64,000 bases of DNA from Thermococcus guaymasensis DSM 11113 (GTDB lineage Archaea; Methanobacteriota_B; Thermococci; Thermococcales; Thermococcaceae): NCBI RefSeq assembly GCF_000816105.1, contig NZ_CP007140.1, positions 1,328,388-1,392,387 on the forward strand, given 5' to 3'. The position numbers and the translations under genes were made by a program. The notes beneath the pieces are model-generated. The model was not told the DNA's origin. It worked only from the letters and a program-made list of their open reading frames with translations, and searched no databases. Shown piece after piece: positions 15,424 through 25,451 of the stretch; within the stretch, counting starts at the first letter, position 1, and the number at the start of each line of letters is the position of its first letter.

Positions 15424-15921
15424 GTGGAGAAAGTGAAGGAAGTTACCTACCGCTTCATCGGAGTCATCCACAGCCCATTCAAGGAGCCGAAGGGCGTTCC
15501 AATACAGCCCTCGGCGGCTAGAGGAGTTAAAGGGACCGTTGAAGTCTTCCCGGAATACTCACTAGGACTGAAGGACATCGAAGGGTTCTCGCACATCATA
15601 CTGATCTACCACTTCCACCTTGCGAAGCCCGGAAAGCTCCTCGTCAGGCCATATATGGACGAGGAGGAGCACGGAGTCTTCGCCACCCGCGCACCGGGCA
15701 GGCCGAACCCGATAGGCCTCTCGATAGTGAGACTCATCGGCGTCGAGGGAAACGTGCTCCACATCGAAGACGTTGACATCGTTGATGGGACGCCGCTGCT
15801 CGACATAAAGCCATACGTGCCTGAATTCGACATGCGGGAAGTTGAGAGAATTGGCTGGCTGGAGCGGAACGTCCACAAGCTCCCAGAGGCCAGAGATGAC
15901 GGCAGGTTCGTGAAGGAATAG
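15424..15921 (+). CDS. trmO: tRNA methyltransferase TrmO (TsaA-like)
   Basis: A 165-residue SAM-dependent methyltransferase of the TrmO/TsaA beta-barrel family, which methylates N6-threonylcarbamoyladenosine 37 of some tRNAs. Family motifs: [47 protein letters not shown] and DIVDGTPLLDIKPYVPEFD. The start is a GTG at 15424 (GGTG overlapping); a second GTG three codons on is an alternative. The TATA box GGGTTTTAAAC is near 15391. Monocistronic. Confidence 0.92.
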   Translation: MEKVKEVTYRFIGVIHSPFKEPKGVPIQPSAARGVKGTVEVFPEYSLGLKDIEGFSHIILIYHFHLAKPGKLLVRPYMDEEEHGVFATRAPGRPNPIGLSIVRLIGVEGNVLHIEDVDIVDGTPLLDIKPYVPEFDMREVERIGWLERNVHKLPEARDDGRFVKE

Positions 15922-16024
15922 CACACTATCTCTATTCTATTATCCCCATAGCTTAACGAGGGGGATCAATCAAAAACTTTAAGCCATCTTTTTTGTTAAG
16001 ATATCTGTCTGAACATTTAGGGAG

Positions 16025-16471
16025 ATGCCGAAAATGGTGAAGATTGGAATTATAATTTGCGACCGCTACCGCACCTGCGCGGGCGGTAAGTGCTTTAGGG
16101 CGCTGAGGGAACGGGAGGGAGCCTTCAGCATATACAAAGACCAGGAGGTTGAGGTTGTTGGGTATACCACCTGCGGAGGCTGCCCCGGCGGGAACATTGA
16201 ATACGCCCCAGCGGAAATGAAAAAGAACGGTGCCGAGGTGATCCACCTCGCAACGGGCTTTCTGGTGGGCTATCCCCCGTGCCCCTGGATAGACTACTTC
16301 AAGCGGTTCATCGAGGAGGAATACGGTCTCAAGGTCGTCCTTGGAACCCACCCCATTCCGCAGAAATACTACACGACCCATAAGGCTCTGGGCACGTGGG
16401 ACTCACCCGACTGGGAGGAAAAACTGAAGTACGTCATCTGCGACGAAGAAACAAGAAAGAAATACGACTAA
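16025..16471 (+). CDS. CGGC-domain protein
   Basis: A 148-residue protein with the CGGC domain: IIICDRYRTCAGGKCFRAL near the N-terminus, GYTTCGGCPGGNIEY in the middle, VGYPPCPWIDYF, and a final YVICDEE. Four to six conserved cysteines suggest metal or Fe-S binding or redox function; the family is uncharacterised and common in anaerobes. ATG 16025 follows AGGGAG; ATG 16034 is an alternative. It is convergent with the DUF364 gene, and both families are suspected metal-binding proteins. Confidence 0.85.
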   Translation: MPKMVKIGIIICDRYRTCAGGKCFRALREREGAFSIYKDQEVEVVGYTTCGGCPGGNIEYAPAEMKKNGAEVIHLATGFLVGYPPCPWIDYFKRFIEEEYGLKVVLGTHPIPQKYYTTHKALGTWDSPDWEEKLKYVICDEETRKKYD

Positions 16472-16502
16472 AAAGACATATACCATGATTATATCTCGCA
16501 GG

Positions 16503-17243
16503 TCATGGCACCTCGGCCACGTACTTCCTGTTCCCTTTTTCGAAGCCCTTAAAGGAGCCAAGCTTCAGGCCGAGGAGGGCTTTTTGAACATCAACTACCT
16601 TCATCGCGGCGAGGTGAGTAACGCGCGTGCCCTTCAGGAACTCTGGTAAAAGCTGCCCAGTCGGCCCGGTTAGAACGAAGAGCCTCGCATTTTTTGCCCG
16701 GTCAATCAGCATGTCCACCGTGCCGTTCACGAGGCAGCTCGCGCTCGCTATCACAGCGTCCATCTCAGGAAGAAGGTGATATTCAAGGGTATCGCTGAGT
16801 GTCTCCCTGTCCCACAGCTTGGGATTCCTCTCGAAGACGTATAGCTTGTATCTCCTCTCACGCAGGGCCTTGGCCAGCGGGGGCATGTTGCCGACCAGTG
16901 CGACCTTTCCGGCGTCTTCCGGGAGGAGTTCGAGTACATCGACCCACTCTGCACCGCTGAGGTCTATGTGATACTGCGAGACTGCGTTTATTGCCGCCAA
17001 TCCAAGGGTTCTCTCAATGACGTTCAGGCTGTCGGCCCTCTCAATGAAGGCCTCAAGCGACGGCTCGCTTATTGAGTTCGTGTAGCGCTGGATCTCTTCG
17101 GGCAGGGTCATCGCCACGCCGAGCGCCTTTCCCCTCTCGCCCTCAACGAGAACCCACGTGTAGGGCAGTGCAAAGCCGAAGTCGATGAGCTCAATTTCAG
17201 ATGAGAGTTTTAAAGCCTTGCGTTTAATAGTTCTCAAGAGCAT
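16503..17243 (-). CDS. DUF4213/DUF364 family protein (putative heavy-metal chelation domain)
   Basis: A 246-residue protein. The N-terminal segment (LIDFGFALPYTWVLVEGERGKALGVA) matches DUF4213 and the C-terminal Rossmann-like part (VALVGNMPPLAKAL, MDAVIASASCLVNGT, LTGPTGQLLPEFL) matches DUF364, which has been proposed to chelate heavy metals or to bind nucleotide-linked anions. It precedes the hydrogenase maturation protease by 30 bases in reverse order on the same strand, so it may be the distal gene of that unit. Function unproven. Confidence 0.82.
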   Translation of the reverse strand: MLLRTIKRKALKLSSEIELIDFGFALPYTWVLVEGERGKALGVAMTLPEEIQRYTNSISEPSLEAFIERADSLNVIERTLGLAAINAVSQYHIDLSGAEWVDVLELLPEDAGKVALVGNMPPLAKALRERRYKLYVFERNPKLWDRETLSDTLEYHLLPEMDAVIASASCLVNGTVDMLIDRAKNARLFVLTGPTGQLLPEFLKGTRVTHLAAMKVVDVQKALLGLKLGSFKGFEKGNRKYVAEVP

Positions 17244-17273
17244 TGAATCACCTGAAGAAGCTCGTCAATGGGG

Positions 17274-17717
17274 TTAATAAATCTCTTCAACGAGCTCGAT
17301 AACTTTCGGCAGGGCATTCTTAACCTCCTCGCTGAGCTCCATTCCGAGGTCTATCTCTTTGGCAACAACGCCGATGAAGTGTATCTCCGCCTTGGCAAGG
17401 CGCTCGTTCATCGCCATCAGGAGTTTGAGCCCGTCAATTGCCCCCATGAAGTGTGCGCTCCTTATCTCGGCCTTCAGCTTCTCGAAGACCTCCTCGCCGG
17501 CAAGGTGGAGGACGCTTCCAGGCTCACGCTTGTCGCTCAGGATGGCGTCTATGATTATCAGCCTCTCCTCCCCGCTGTAGTAGTTTGAAAGTTTGAAGAT
17601 GTCCGTCCCGACCTCAAGGACGTTGTAGCCTTTCTCTGCGAGAATTCTGCCGGCCTTGAGGCCTACTCCGTCGTCTTTCATCAGCTCGTTGCCGAGGGCA
17701 AGGATTAGGGTTCTCAT
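17274..17717 (-). CDS. Hydrogenase maturation protease
   Basis: A 147-residue endopeptidase of the HycI/HyaD family, which clips the C-terminus of the NiFe hydrogenase large subunit once nickel is inserted. Visible: LALGNELMKDDGVG (Asp/Glu near residue 16), IIIDAI (Asp), and SAHFMGAIDGL (His). The likely substrate is the HydA protein encoded about 700 bases upstream on the same strand, whose end [13 protein letters not shown] has the expected cleavage site. A VapBC pair and a hairpin element now separate protease and hydrogenase genes, so it probably has its own promoter. Confidence 0.9.
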   Translation of the reverse strand: MRTLILALGNELMKDDGVGLKAGRILAEKGYNVLEVGTDIFKLSNYYSGEERLIIIDAILSDKREPGSVLHLAGEEVFEKLKAEIRSAHFMGAIDGLKLLMAMNERLAKAEIHFIGVVAKEIDLGMELSEEVKNALPKVIELVEEIY

Positions 17718-17729
17718 GGAATCACCCCG

Positions 17730-18179
<450 letters not shown>

Positions 18180-18190
<11 letters not shown>

Positions 18191-18380
18191 AGAATTCCCT
18201 CTTGAGTTCCTTCCAGGATTTATCGGTCTTCATGATGCCCTTAAGCTTCTTCATGTTTTCGAAGAGCTCGTCCTTGTGAGAGAGATACCATGCCATAGCC
18301 TCAACGTCCTTCCTGAAGGTCTCAGCGTACTTCTTGGGCACTTTCACGTGTATGACAAGGTCAACGATTTCTTTGGCCAT
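18180..18380 (-). CDS. VapB-like antitoxin
   Basis: A 66-residue protein (MAKEIVDLVIHVKVPKKYAE, then a long charged helix ending KELKREFYEG), with the short strand plus helix plan of ribbon-helix-helix antitoxins. It overlaps the PIN toxin start, forming a standard antitoxin-first pair. The ATG follows GGGGAGCACT. It should bind its own promoter and the toxin. Confidence 0.8.
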
Positions 18381-18430
18381 AGTGCTCCCCAGTATTTTTC
18401 TGTCACTAGGCCCTTAAAAAAGTTGAGAAA

Positions 18431-19717
18431 TCAGAGCCTCGCCACGTGCACTGAACAGGAGATGCACGGGTCGTAGGCCCTTACAACCATCTCGGTGAGG
18501 TACTTGAGCCTCTCTGGCTCGTCTTTGTAGTGCTTCTCCGCCATCATCCTCACGTGCTCCTCCAGCATGGCGAGGTTGAAGGCGGTCGGGGTTATGATGT
18601 CCGCGTAGGCAACCTTTCCGTCCTTGACTTCGAGCGCGTAAATGAGGATTCCGCGCGGTGCCTCGGTCGTTGAGACGCCGAAGCCGTCCTTTATCTCGAC
18701 TTCGTCCCTCGGCCTTATCGGCCACTTGGCGAGGGCCTCGTCTATGAGGTCAATCGCCCTCTCCGCGAAGTAGACGAGCTCAAGCGCCTGGGCAAGGTTG
18801 TTGGCGAACGGGTTTGTCGGTCTGAGCAGGTTTCTGTGGCTCTCGTAGAGCTCCTTCGCCTTCCCGTAGAGCTTGTCTGCGTGGTTGACGACGCGCGAGA
18901 TTGCTCCGACCATGAAGGGCTTCCCGTGGTAGTGGGAGTGCTTGGCGAAGCTGTGCTCGACGACGAACTCCTTTATGTGCTCCTTGTAGTCCTCGCTCGG
19001 GAACTCGTTTCCGTCGCTGGCGCTTATGTAATCCCCGTAGATTCCGTAGACGTCCCCTCTCGGCTTCACGGCGAGGTGCGTTATCGGCCCCTCGACCTCC
19101 TTGTATTGCTCAAGCTTGGAGAAGAGCTCGAAGGTGTACTCTGCCTTGGGGAGCGCTTCCTGGAGGCGCTTCTTCATGAGCTCAAGGGTGGCTTTACCTG
19201 GTAGCTTGCCAAAGCCTCCAAAAACAACGTTCTCCTGGTGGATGGCCCTTGAGCCCAAAACTTCCATGATCCAGCTTCCGAGGTTCTTCAAGTCGAGGGC
19301 GATGCCTATCTCCTTCTTGTACTCGTCCACCATGTGGAGCGGGCCGGAGTAACCGAGGTAGTCCGGCAAAACCAAGAGGTACAGGTGGAGTGCGTGGCTC
19401 TCTATCATGTCGCCGATGTAGAGGACTTCTCTAAGCGCCTGGATTTCCTCGCGCGGGGTGAAGCCAATCGCCTTCTCAGCGGCTTCAACCGCGGTGAGCT
19501 TGTGGGCGGCCGAACAGAAGGAGCATATCCTCGGGTAGACGGCTAACGCCTCATCGAGCTTCTTGCCCAGGGTTATGGCCTCAAAAAAGCGCGGTCCCTC
19601 GATGATGTTGAGCCTGACCTCCTTGACGCCATCGTCTCCGACGAGTATCTCCACTCCACCCTTGCCCTCAACGCGCGCTATGTGGTCAACGGTGATTGGT
19701 ATGTAGACGTTGTTCAT
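18431..19717 (-). CDS. hydA: Sulfhydrogenase alpha subunit, NiFe hydrogenase large subunit (HydA)
   Basis: NiFe large subunit of 428 residues, the same length as the alpha subunit of Pyrococcus furiosus soluble hydrogenase I. N-terminal ligands are in [10 protein letters not shown] (CxxC) and C-terminal ligands in DPCISCSVH, followed by VARL, the tail expected to be removed by the maturation protease. It makes H2 from NADPH (or the reverse) in the cytoplasm with HydB, HydG and HydD, and can reduce sulfur. It is last in the operon hydBGDA and overlaps hydD by four bases (ATGA). CSFC replaces the more common CGVC of many hydrogenases. Confidence 0.97.
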   Translation of the reverse strand: MNNVYIPITVDHIARVEGKGGVEILVGDDGVKEVRLNIIEGPRFFEAITLGKKLDEALAVYPRICSFCSAAHKLTAVEAAEKAIGFTPREEIQALREVLYIGDMIESHALHLYLLVLPDYLGYSGPLHMVDEYKKEIGIALDLKNLGSWIMEVLGSRAIHQENVVFGGFGKLPGKATLELMKKRLQEALPKAEYTFELFSKLEQYKEVEGPITHLAVKPRGDVYGIYGDYISASDGNEFPSEDYKEHIKEFVVEHSFAKHSHYHGKPFMVGAISRVVNHADKLYGKAKELYESHRNLLRPTNPFANNLAQALELVYFAERAIDLIDEALAKWPIRPRDEVEIKDGFGVSTTEAPRGILIYALEVKDGKVAYADIITPTAFNLAMLEEHVRMMAEKHYKDEPERLKYLTEMVVRAYDPCISCSVHVARL

Positions 19718-20505
19718 TCTTCCACCCCCTGAAATACCTTCTCAACCATCTCCTCGAGCTTCGGGTTGTGGGCGTTGAAAATCTTCATGCGCTCCAGTAT
19801 CTCCTCTTTAGTGAGTCCCTTCTCCCTGAACGTCCTGGCGAGTGAGTCGAACCACGCCACATCGTAGCCTATCGCTCCCCTGCATCCGATGCACGCTATT
19901 CCATAGCTCGGGCACCTCGCGTCGCAACCGGCCCTTGTTATCGGACCGAGGCAGGGCTCGCCCTTCTCGATGAGAACGCATGGGTTGCCCTTCAGCCTGC
20001 ACTCGAGGCAGACAGGATAGTCGATGTCCTCGGGCCAAGAGTCTATTAGAAGGGTTCCGAGGGCATAGATGAAGTCCTTCTTCTCCGGCGGGCAACCGTA
20101 GATGTTGTAGTCCACCTTGATGTACTTTGAGACCGGCTCGGCCATCTTCGGCTTGAACTTGACCTTTCCATCGCCGTAGACGGTCTTCCAGAGCTCTTCG
20201 AGGGGCTTGTCTTTCTCCCAGCTTTGAACTCCCCCCTGAACGGCACAGGAGCCGACCGCCACCACAATTTTCGCGTTCTCGCGGATTTTCTTGACGAGCT
20301 CTACCTCCTCCTCGGTGGAGACACTACCCTCAATGAGAGCGATATCGACTTTTGCGTTTTCATTGCTCTCCCTGTCGAGCATGAACCAGCATTCTATCCT
20401 GATTTTTTCGAGGGCCTGGACTAGCTCGTCTATCATCGCGAACTGCAGCTGACAGCCGTAGCATGATGTGAGGGCATAAAACCCAATCTTCGCCTTTCTT
20501 CTCAT
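19714..20505 (-). CDS. hydD: Sulfhydrogenase delta subunit, NiFe hydrogenase small subunit (HydD)
   Basis: Small subunit of 263 residues carrying the electron relay to the NiFe site. The proximal cluster motif is TSCYGCQLQ near the N-terminus with VGSCA and YGCPPEKKD; further cysteines ([33 protein letters not shown]) bind two more clusters. ATG 20505 is chosen because GGTGGTGGGA precedes it, although an in-frame GTG overlaps the end of hydG. It pairs with HydA. Confidence 0.96.
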   Translation of the reverse strand: MRRKAKIGFYALTSCYGCQLQFAMIDELVQALEKIRIECWFMLDRESNENAKVDIALIEGSVSTEEEVELVKKIRENAKIVVAVGSCAVQGGVQSWEKDKPLEELWKTVYGDGKVKFKPKMAEPVSKYIKVDYNIYGCPPEKKDFIYALGTLLIDSWPEDIDYPVCLECRLKGNPCVLIEKGEPCLGPITRAGCDARCPSYGIACIGCRGAIGYDVAWFDSLARTFREKGLTKEEILERMKIFNAHNPKLEEMVEKVFQGVEE

Positions 20506-20515
20506 TCCCACCACC

Positions 20516-21391
20516 TCAGTCCAGCAGGCCGGGCGTTGATACTATATCGAAGTACGTGAAGACGGGGCCGTCTCTACAGACGTACTTGAGGGACGTGCTC
20601 GTTCCAACGACGCAATGACCGCATTTGCCTATTCCGCACTTCATCTTTCTCTCCAGCGTGACGAATATGTTCTCCGGGCGGTAGCCATAGTTGATGAGGG
20701 ACTCAAAGACAGCCTTGTACATCCTCGGTGGGCCGCAGATAGCAACTGCCGTATTCTTGGGGTTGGTGTTGGCCTCGACTATGAAGTTCTGCGGCCTTCC
20801 GTGGAGTCCCGGCCACTCGGGGTCGCGCGTAACGCTCTGGATTATCTTGACGTTATCCGCTTCGGCGAGGTCTTTCATCGCCTCGAGCTCCTTGTAGAAT
20901 AGGAGGTCCTTTCCGTAGCGGGCCGTGTTGATGAAGGTTATGTTTCCGTACTTCCAGCGGTTGTCCATCGCGTAGAGGAAGACACTCCTGAGTGGTGCCG
21001 CTCCCAGACCGGCGGCAATGAGGAGTATGTCCATTCCCTCCCAGTCGTCAACGGGGAAGCCGTTTCCGTAGGGGCCGCGGACGAGAACTGTATCGCCGGG
21101 CTTGAGCTTGTGAATGGCAGTGGTGACCCTTCCAACTTTTCTAATACAGAGTTCGAAGAATCCCCTCTTCATTGGCGATGAGCATATGCTTATCGGAACC
21201 TCTCCCACTCCGGGGACGGTGAGCTGGACAAACTGACCGGGCTTGAACGTCCATTTCTCGGCTATCTCGGGATCCTCGAAGCGGAAGAGGAAGAGCTTCT
21301 CCTTTTCCGTTAGCTGATACACCCTGAGGACCTTGACCTTATCCAGGGCGTAGGGGTTGTCGTGGCAGGTGCAGACGTGGGGTTCGCTCAT
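20516..21391 (-). CDS. hydG: Sulfhydrogenase gamma subunit, FAD/NAD(P)-binding reductase (HydG)
   Basis: A 291-residue flavin and pyridine-nucleotide reductase of the ferredoxin-NADP reductase family. FAD binding: [13 protein letters not shown] and [20 protein letters not shown](P) binding: [14 protein letters not shown] and [14 protein letters not shown]-terminal 2Fe-2S site is formed by [12 protein letters not shown] and a later Cys. It exchanges electrons between NADP(H) and the Fe-S chain of HydB/HydD. It overlaps hydB by four bases. Confidence 0.96.
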   Translation of the reverse strand: MSEPHVCTCHDNPYALDKVKVLRVYQLTEKEKLFLFRFEDPEIAEKWTFKPGQFVQLTVPGVGEVPISICSSPMKRGFFELCIRKVGRVTTAIHKLKPGDTVLVRGPYGNGFPVDDWEGMDILLIAAGLGAAPLRSVFLYAMDNRWKYGNITFINTARYGKDLLFYKELEAMKDLAEADNVKIIQSVTRDPEWPGLHGRPQNFIVEANTNPKNTAVAICGPPRMYKAVFESLINYGYRPENIFVTLERKMKCGIGKCGHCVVGTSTSLKYVCRDGPVFTYFDIVSTPGLLD

Positions 21392-22491
21392 ATGTCCTCA
21401 CCCCTAATGTTTTTGGCATATGCAAAACCTTTCTTTGGAATCTCCTCACTCAGCTTCGGGGGACAGGATAACTCTTCCAGTCCGACTATGGTTCTGATGT
21501 TCTTTACGAAATCAATGCCCGCCGGACAGAAGGCGGTACAGCGACCACAACCGACGCAGAAGTTTATTCCGAGCTTCCAGTGGAAGGACATCTTACAGAG
21601 GTAGCGGTTTATGAAGCGGTCCTTCTTCGTTGGCCTGAAGTTGTGCCCGCCGGCAACGAGCCCGTGGCTCCTGAACTTACACGAGTCCCAGCGCCTCTCC
21701 CTGTATCCTGTGTCCCCGTCGAGGTTCACCACGTCCTGAACCTCATAGCAGCGGCAAGTCGGGCACACCGTGCTGCAGATTCCGCAGGCGAGACACTTCT
21801 CCGCCTCTTTCTCCCAGAGCGGGTGTTCCATCTCAAGTTCAAGGAGGTAGTGGATGTTATCCCACTCCTCATGGTACTTAAAGGCTTGAGCGCGCTTCCT
21901 CTCGAACTCCCTGAAGTTGCAGATGTCCTCTTGTGTGACCTCGGTGAAGAGCTTGATGTTCTTATCAACTATCCTGTGGCCTGTGGGGGTTCCTATCCTT
22001 ACCAGCCAGCCGTCGGGGAGTTCGTGGAGGAACAGGTCGAAGCCATCGTGCTCGAAGTCCGTCCTGAGCAGGTTGCAGAAGCAGTACTCGTCGGGCATAC
22101 AGCTTATTCCAATGATTATGCTCTTTTCACGCCTGACCTTGTAGTACTTGTCGGGGTACTCGTCTAGGTATACACTGTCGAGTATCTTCAGGCCGTATAT
22201 GTCGCAGGAATGGACGCCGAAGAGGACGAAGGGCTCAACTTCTGGGATTACCTCCCTGTACTCCCCCTTGGAGATGCTGAACTCGAACATCTTCTCCCGC
22301 GGTGCGAAGAAGAACTTCTTCGGCGGCATTATAGTTCTGACGTAGTTGAATTCAACCTTCCTGACATCATCGATCTCCCTGAAGTCATAGAACTTCTCAG
22401 AGATTTTGACCGGGGCATACAGTTTTCCGAAGTTCTTTAGCCTTTCTAAAAATTCATACGTATTTTCTTTTGGAAGTTTGACGTATCTCAT
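21388..22491 (-). CDS. hydB: Sulfhydrogenase beta subunit, 4Fe-4S electron-transfer protein (HydB)
   Basis: First gene of the hydrogenase operon; 367 residues from ATG 22491, which has GGGGGCGATGAT before it (an upstream in-frame ATG at 22515 is less likely). Two ferredoxin motifs, [12 protein letters not shown] and [12 protein letters not shown], lie in the C-terminal half; the N-terminal part with [13 protein letters not shown] and [11 protein letters not shown] belongs to the sulfite reductase/sulfhydrogenase beta family. It links HydG to HydD and is held responsible for S0 reduction in Pyrococcus. The promoter is described at 22573-22652. Confidence 0.96.
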   Translation of the reverse strand: MRYVKLPKENTYEFLERLKNFGKLYAPVKISEKFYDFREIDDVRKVEFNYVRTIMPPKKFFFAPREKMFEFSISKGEYREVIPEVEPFVLFGVHSCDIYGLKILDSVYLDEYPDKYYKVRREKSIIIGISCMPDEYCFCNLLRTDFEHDGFDLFLHELPDGWLVRIGTPTGHRIVDKNIKLFTEVTQEDICNFREFERKRAQAFKYHEEWDNIHYLLELEMEHPLWEKEAEKCLACGICSTVCPTCRCYEVQDVVNLDGDTGYRERRWDSCKFRSHGLVAGGHNFRPTKKDRFINRYLCKMSFHWKLGINFCVGCGRCTAFCPAGIDFVKNIRTIVGLEELSCPPKLSEEIPKKGFAYAKNIRGEDI

Positions 22492-22572
22492 ATCATCGCC
22501 CCCTAATGGACACAAAACTACACGTGCTCATATTTGTTCTCCAGTCATGATTTGATAGGACGATAAAAAGGT

Positions 22573-22605
22573 TTTTAAACCCGAAAATTCTAAACCAAAG
22601 GTTTA
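22573..22605 (-). promoter_or_regulatory. Hydrogenase operon promoter with palindrome TAAACC-AAA-GGTTTA
   Basis: On the minus strand the TATA box GGGTTTAAAAACC lies at 22573-22585. Just upstream (22591-22605) is a perfect inverted repeat with arms TAAACC and GGTTTA separated by AAA, placed where BRE or an activator would bind. The operon leader would be about 60 bases. Which protein binds the palindrome is unknown. Confidence 0.55.
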
Positions 22606-22635
22606 AATTATTTGCTTAACTTAACGAACAGGATA

Positions 22636-22652
22636 AACAAAATGTTTAGTTA
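22636..22652 (-). promoter_or_regulatory. Partial SurR-like site upstream of the hydrogenase operon
   Basis: In Pyrococcus, the redox regulator SurR binds GTT-N3-AAC-N5-GTT and activates hydrogenase operons without sulfur. Here the minus strand has TAA-N3-AAC-N5-GTT: two of three half-sites match exactly, about 55 bases upstream of the TATA box. Weak evidence on its own; context is right. Confidence 0.35.
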
Positions 22653-22705
22653 AGAAAACCAGAAAGTTTTAATTAGGGGAACCGAATTCCCACGGGGATG
22701 AAAAA

Positions 22706-23833
22706 ATGAAGAAGTTGCTGGTGTTCATGCTCCTAGCCTTCATGCTTCCCGTCGCGGCGTCACCCGTCAAGCTCTGGAGTTATTCTGACACCTGTGCAGT
22801 GTTTTCGCTCTCAATGAACTCCAACGGTTCCATCGGCCTGGCGTTTGGTTACTACGCTGAGCTGTTGAGCCCCGATGGAAAACTCCTCTGGAAGGCCCCT
22901 ACGAGGGGAATAGCCTATTCCTCGGCACTCTCCGAGGATAACGTCCTTCTGATTGGAACCGAGGGGAGCTGGGTTCAGGTGTTCAAGGACAAAAAGATCC
23001 TCTGGGAGCATAAACTCAGAAACGCCGTTGTGAGCGTTTCAATTTCCCCGAACGGTAGCCTTGCCGCGGCTGGCGATGCCTCGGGTTACGTTTACCTTTT
23101 TAGGGATGGTAAACTTGCTTGGGAGAGGAAGGTTGGGGACTACGTCTGGAGCATCCTACTTTCTAACGGAGTGCTCTACGTAGGTTCTGACTCCGGAATT
23201 TCCGCCTTTTCGGTGGATGGAGGGTTTATCTGGAGCAAGAGCCTCGGTGCTGCTGTGAGAAAGGTTCTCCCCGCCGGAAGTAATATAGTGATCCTTCTCG
23301 TCCCCGACTCCGAGGAATGGGGCGAGGTCATAGCCTTTACTCCATCCGGAAAGGAGCTCTGGAAGAGGCACTTCGGAGGCTATGTAAGGGCCATCTCATC
23401 GGACGGGAAAAACGTGGGCGTCGCCGGGAACTTTGGAAACGTCACGTTGCTCTCGCTGGATGGGAACGTGATATACTCCGTTCCGCTGATCGGCTACGCC
23501 TATGACGTGACCACTAGGGAGGGCTATACCGTCGTCTCCTTCGGAAATGAAGCCGAGCTTATATCCCCTAACGGAACTGTGATCTGGTTCCAGCGCTTCA
23601 ACGGGACGGCCTATCACGTCGCCTTCTCGCCAAAAGGCTACTTCCTGACCGAGTACGGTTCACACGACCTTCAGAACTGCTATAGCATTATCGACGCATG
23701 GGCTCTCAGCGGGACTCCTACAGTTACAGCGCAAGAATCGGATAGAAAGACCGGCGTTAACCCATACATCGCTGGAATTCTCATCGCCCTCGTACTGCTT
23801 ATGGGGGTACTGCTATGGCGGAAGCGGTCGTAG
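22706..23833 (+). CDS. Secreted, membrane-anchored beta-propeller protein
   Basis: A 375-residue protein with an N-terminal signal peptide (MKKLLVFMLLAFMLPVAAS), repeated blades of the PQQ/WD-like kind (SPDGKLLWK, DKKILWEHKL, RDGKLAWERKV, DGGFIWSKSL, PSGKELWKRHF, PNGTVIWFQRF) and a C-terminal transmembrane helix ending LLWRKRS. It faces outside the cell and is anchored at its C-terminus. The TATA box AGTTTTAATTA is near 22665 and GGGGATGAAAAA precedes the ATG. It overlaps the ABC ATPase gene by 19 bases, so it probably works with that transporter, perhaps as a sensor or accessory. Confidence 0.85.
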   Translation: MKKLLVFMLLAFMLPVAASPVKLWSYSDTCAVFSLSMNSNGSIGLAFGYYAELLSPDGKLLWKAPTRGIAYSSALSEDNVLLIGTEGSWVQVFKDKKILWEHKLRNAVVSVSISPNGSLAAAGDASGYVYLFRDGKLAWERKVGDYVWSILLSNGVLYVGSDSGISAFSVDGGFIWSKSLGAAVRKVLPAGSNIVILLVPDSEEWGEVIAFTPSGKELWKRHFGGYVRAISSDGKNVGVAGNFGNVTLLSLDGNVIYSVPLIGYAYDVTTREGYTVVSFGNEAELISPNGTVIWFQRFNGTAYHVAFSPKGYFLTEYGSHDLQNCYSIIDAWALSGTPTVTAQESDRKTGVNPYIAGILIALVLLMGVLLWRKRS

Positions 23834-24732
23834 CGAAGAACCTCGTCAAGCGCTACGGTGACTTCGAGGCTGTGAAGGGAATAAGCTTTACCGTCAAGAG
23901 GGGAGAGGCCTTTGCCCTCCTCGGCCCGAACGGGGCAGGAAAGACCACCACGGTAAGGATGCTGACGACGCTGACTTCAATAACCTCTGGCGAGGCCTAC
24001 GTGAACGGCTTCGACGTGAAAAGGGAGAGACTAGCGGTGAGACGTTCGATAGGTCTTGTCCCCGACGTCTCCAACCTCTACGACGAGCTGACGGTCCGAG
24101 AGAACCTGCTCTTCATGGCCAAGCTCTACGATGCCCCACCAAGCAGAGTGGACGAGCTGATAAAGGAGTTCGAGCTCCCAGCGGATAGGAAGTTCGGCAG
24201 GCTGAGCACGGGCTTCAAGAGGAGAGCCACGATCGCAGCCGCCCTCGTCCACGAGCCAGAGGTGCTCTTCCTCGACGAACCCACCAACGGGCTCGATGTC
24301 CACTCCGCCAAGGCCGTCAGAGCTCTGATACGCTACCTCAATAAGAAGGGCATGACAGTTTTCATAACAACCCACAACATGGTTGAAGCTGAGACAATTC
24401 CCCAGAGGATAGCGATAATGAGGGACGGCCGGATAGTTGCCGAGGGGAAGAGGAACGAGCTGGCGAAGCTGGTTGGAAAGAAAAAGATTGTAAAGCTATC
24501 TGTTGAGCCTTTGACCTCGTCCCTTTTAAGGGCCCTTGAGCATTATAACCCCTCCTTTGAGGAGGGACTCGTTTTTAAGGTAGATGATGTTGATGCCTTC
24601 CTAGAGGAGCTCTATTCCCTCAAGGCCGAGCTCGGTTTCAGAATTGAGGGGCTGTGCACAGAGATCCCGGGCATTGAAGAGGTCCTCGTCGAGCTGACAA
24701 AAGGCTGTTCCTGCGGGGGGTGCCCTCTTTGA
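23815..24732 (+). CDS. ABC-2 type transporter ATP-binding protein
   Basis: ABC ATPase of 305 residues: Walker A GPNGAGKTTT, Walker B EVLFLDEPTNGLD, H-loop FITTHNMVEAE. The signature is LSTGFKRRATIAAAL, with Thr and Phe replacing part of the usual LSGGxxQR. A C-terminal extension of about 80 residues ends in the cysteine-rich CSCGGCPL. Class: drug, lipid or copper-type exporters. It overlaps both the propeller gene and the permease gene, one operon. Confidence 0.92.
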   Translation: MAEAVVAKNLVKRYGDFEAVKGISFTVKRGEAFALLGPNGAGKTTTVRMLTTLTSITSGEAYVNGFDVKRERLAVRRSIGLVPDVSNLYDELTVRENLLFMAKLYDAPPSRVDELIKEFELPADRKFGRLSTGFKRRATIAAALVHEPEVLFLDEPTNGLDVHSAKAVRALIRYLNKKGMTVFITTHNMVEAETIPQRIAIMRDGRIVAEGKRNELAKLVGKKKIVKLSVEPLTSSLLRALEHYNPSFEEGLVFKVDDVDAFLEELYSLKAELGFRIEGLCTEIPGIEEVLVELTKGCSCGGCPL

Positions 24733-25439
24733 AGGTTCTGGCGATAGCCGAGAAGGAGCTCAAAGAATACGTCCTTAAGCCGGGTTCAATAAGCTGGGGA
24801 GTGATATTTCCGCTCGTATTCACATTTGCTTTTGCAGTGCGCTTTGGGGACGTTGACCACCTGGCGCCGGGTTTGCTCACGATTTCGGTTCTCTTCGGGA
24901 CGACCTCTTTCGTGTCTTCCTCCGTAATCTTTGAGAGAAGGCTCCGAACATTTGAAAGGCTCCTCGTCGCACCTGTTAGCTACTTGGAGATTGCCCTTGC
25001 CAAAGTTTTGGTTGCCTCGGCATTTGGGATATTCGTTGGACTAGTTAGCCTTGTTTTCCTTCACTTTTTCATGGTCTACCCGATCTGGAACATTCCGCTG
25101 TTAGTGTTGTTTCTGACAATTTCAGCGGTTTTATTCTCTGCCTTTGGCCTCTACATATCCCTCGTGCCCGAGAACCCAATAAACGCGATGACGTGGCTCA
25201 ACCTCATAAGACTGCCGATGATGTTCACGAGCGGGGCGATAGTCTCTCTCCTCCTCTTCCCGAGGTGGTTCATTGCGGTTGGCCTGCTCACGCCCATGAC
25301 CTACGCGGTTGAGGGTATTCGCTTCGCGATGCTCCACTACTACGATGTCGTCAATCCAGTGTACTCTTTCCTCGTCCTGCTCCTGCTGGCCATGGTCTTT
25401 ATCTACCTATCCACCTCTAAGCTCGAAAGTCTCTATTGA
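24729..25439 (+). CDS. ABC-2 type transporter permease
   Basis: A membrane protein of 236 residues with six predicted helices, of the ABC-2 (YadH-like) permease family: MKVLAIAEKELKEYVLKPG at the start, SVLFGTTSFVSSSVIFERRLRTFERLLVAPVS typical of the coupling region, and LTPMTYAVEGIRF near the end. The TTG at 24729 is chosen because GGGGGGTG lies five bases upstream; a GTG three codons earlier is also in frame. It partners with the ATPase just upstream. The substrate is not predictable. Confidence 0.9.
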   Translation: MKVLAIAEKELKEYVLKPGSISWGVIFPLVFTFAFAVRFGDVDHLAPGLLTISVLFGTTSFVSSSVIFERRLRTFERLLVAPVSYLEIALAKVLVASAFGIFVGLVSLVFLHFFMVYPIWNIPLLVLFLTISAVLFSAFGLYISLVPENPINAMTWLNLIRLPMMFTSGAIVSLLLFPRWFIAVGLLTPMTYAVEGIRFAMLHYYDVVNPVYSFLVLLLLAMVFIYLSTSKLESLY

Positions 25440-25451
25440 ACAAGTTGTCCC

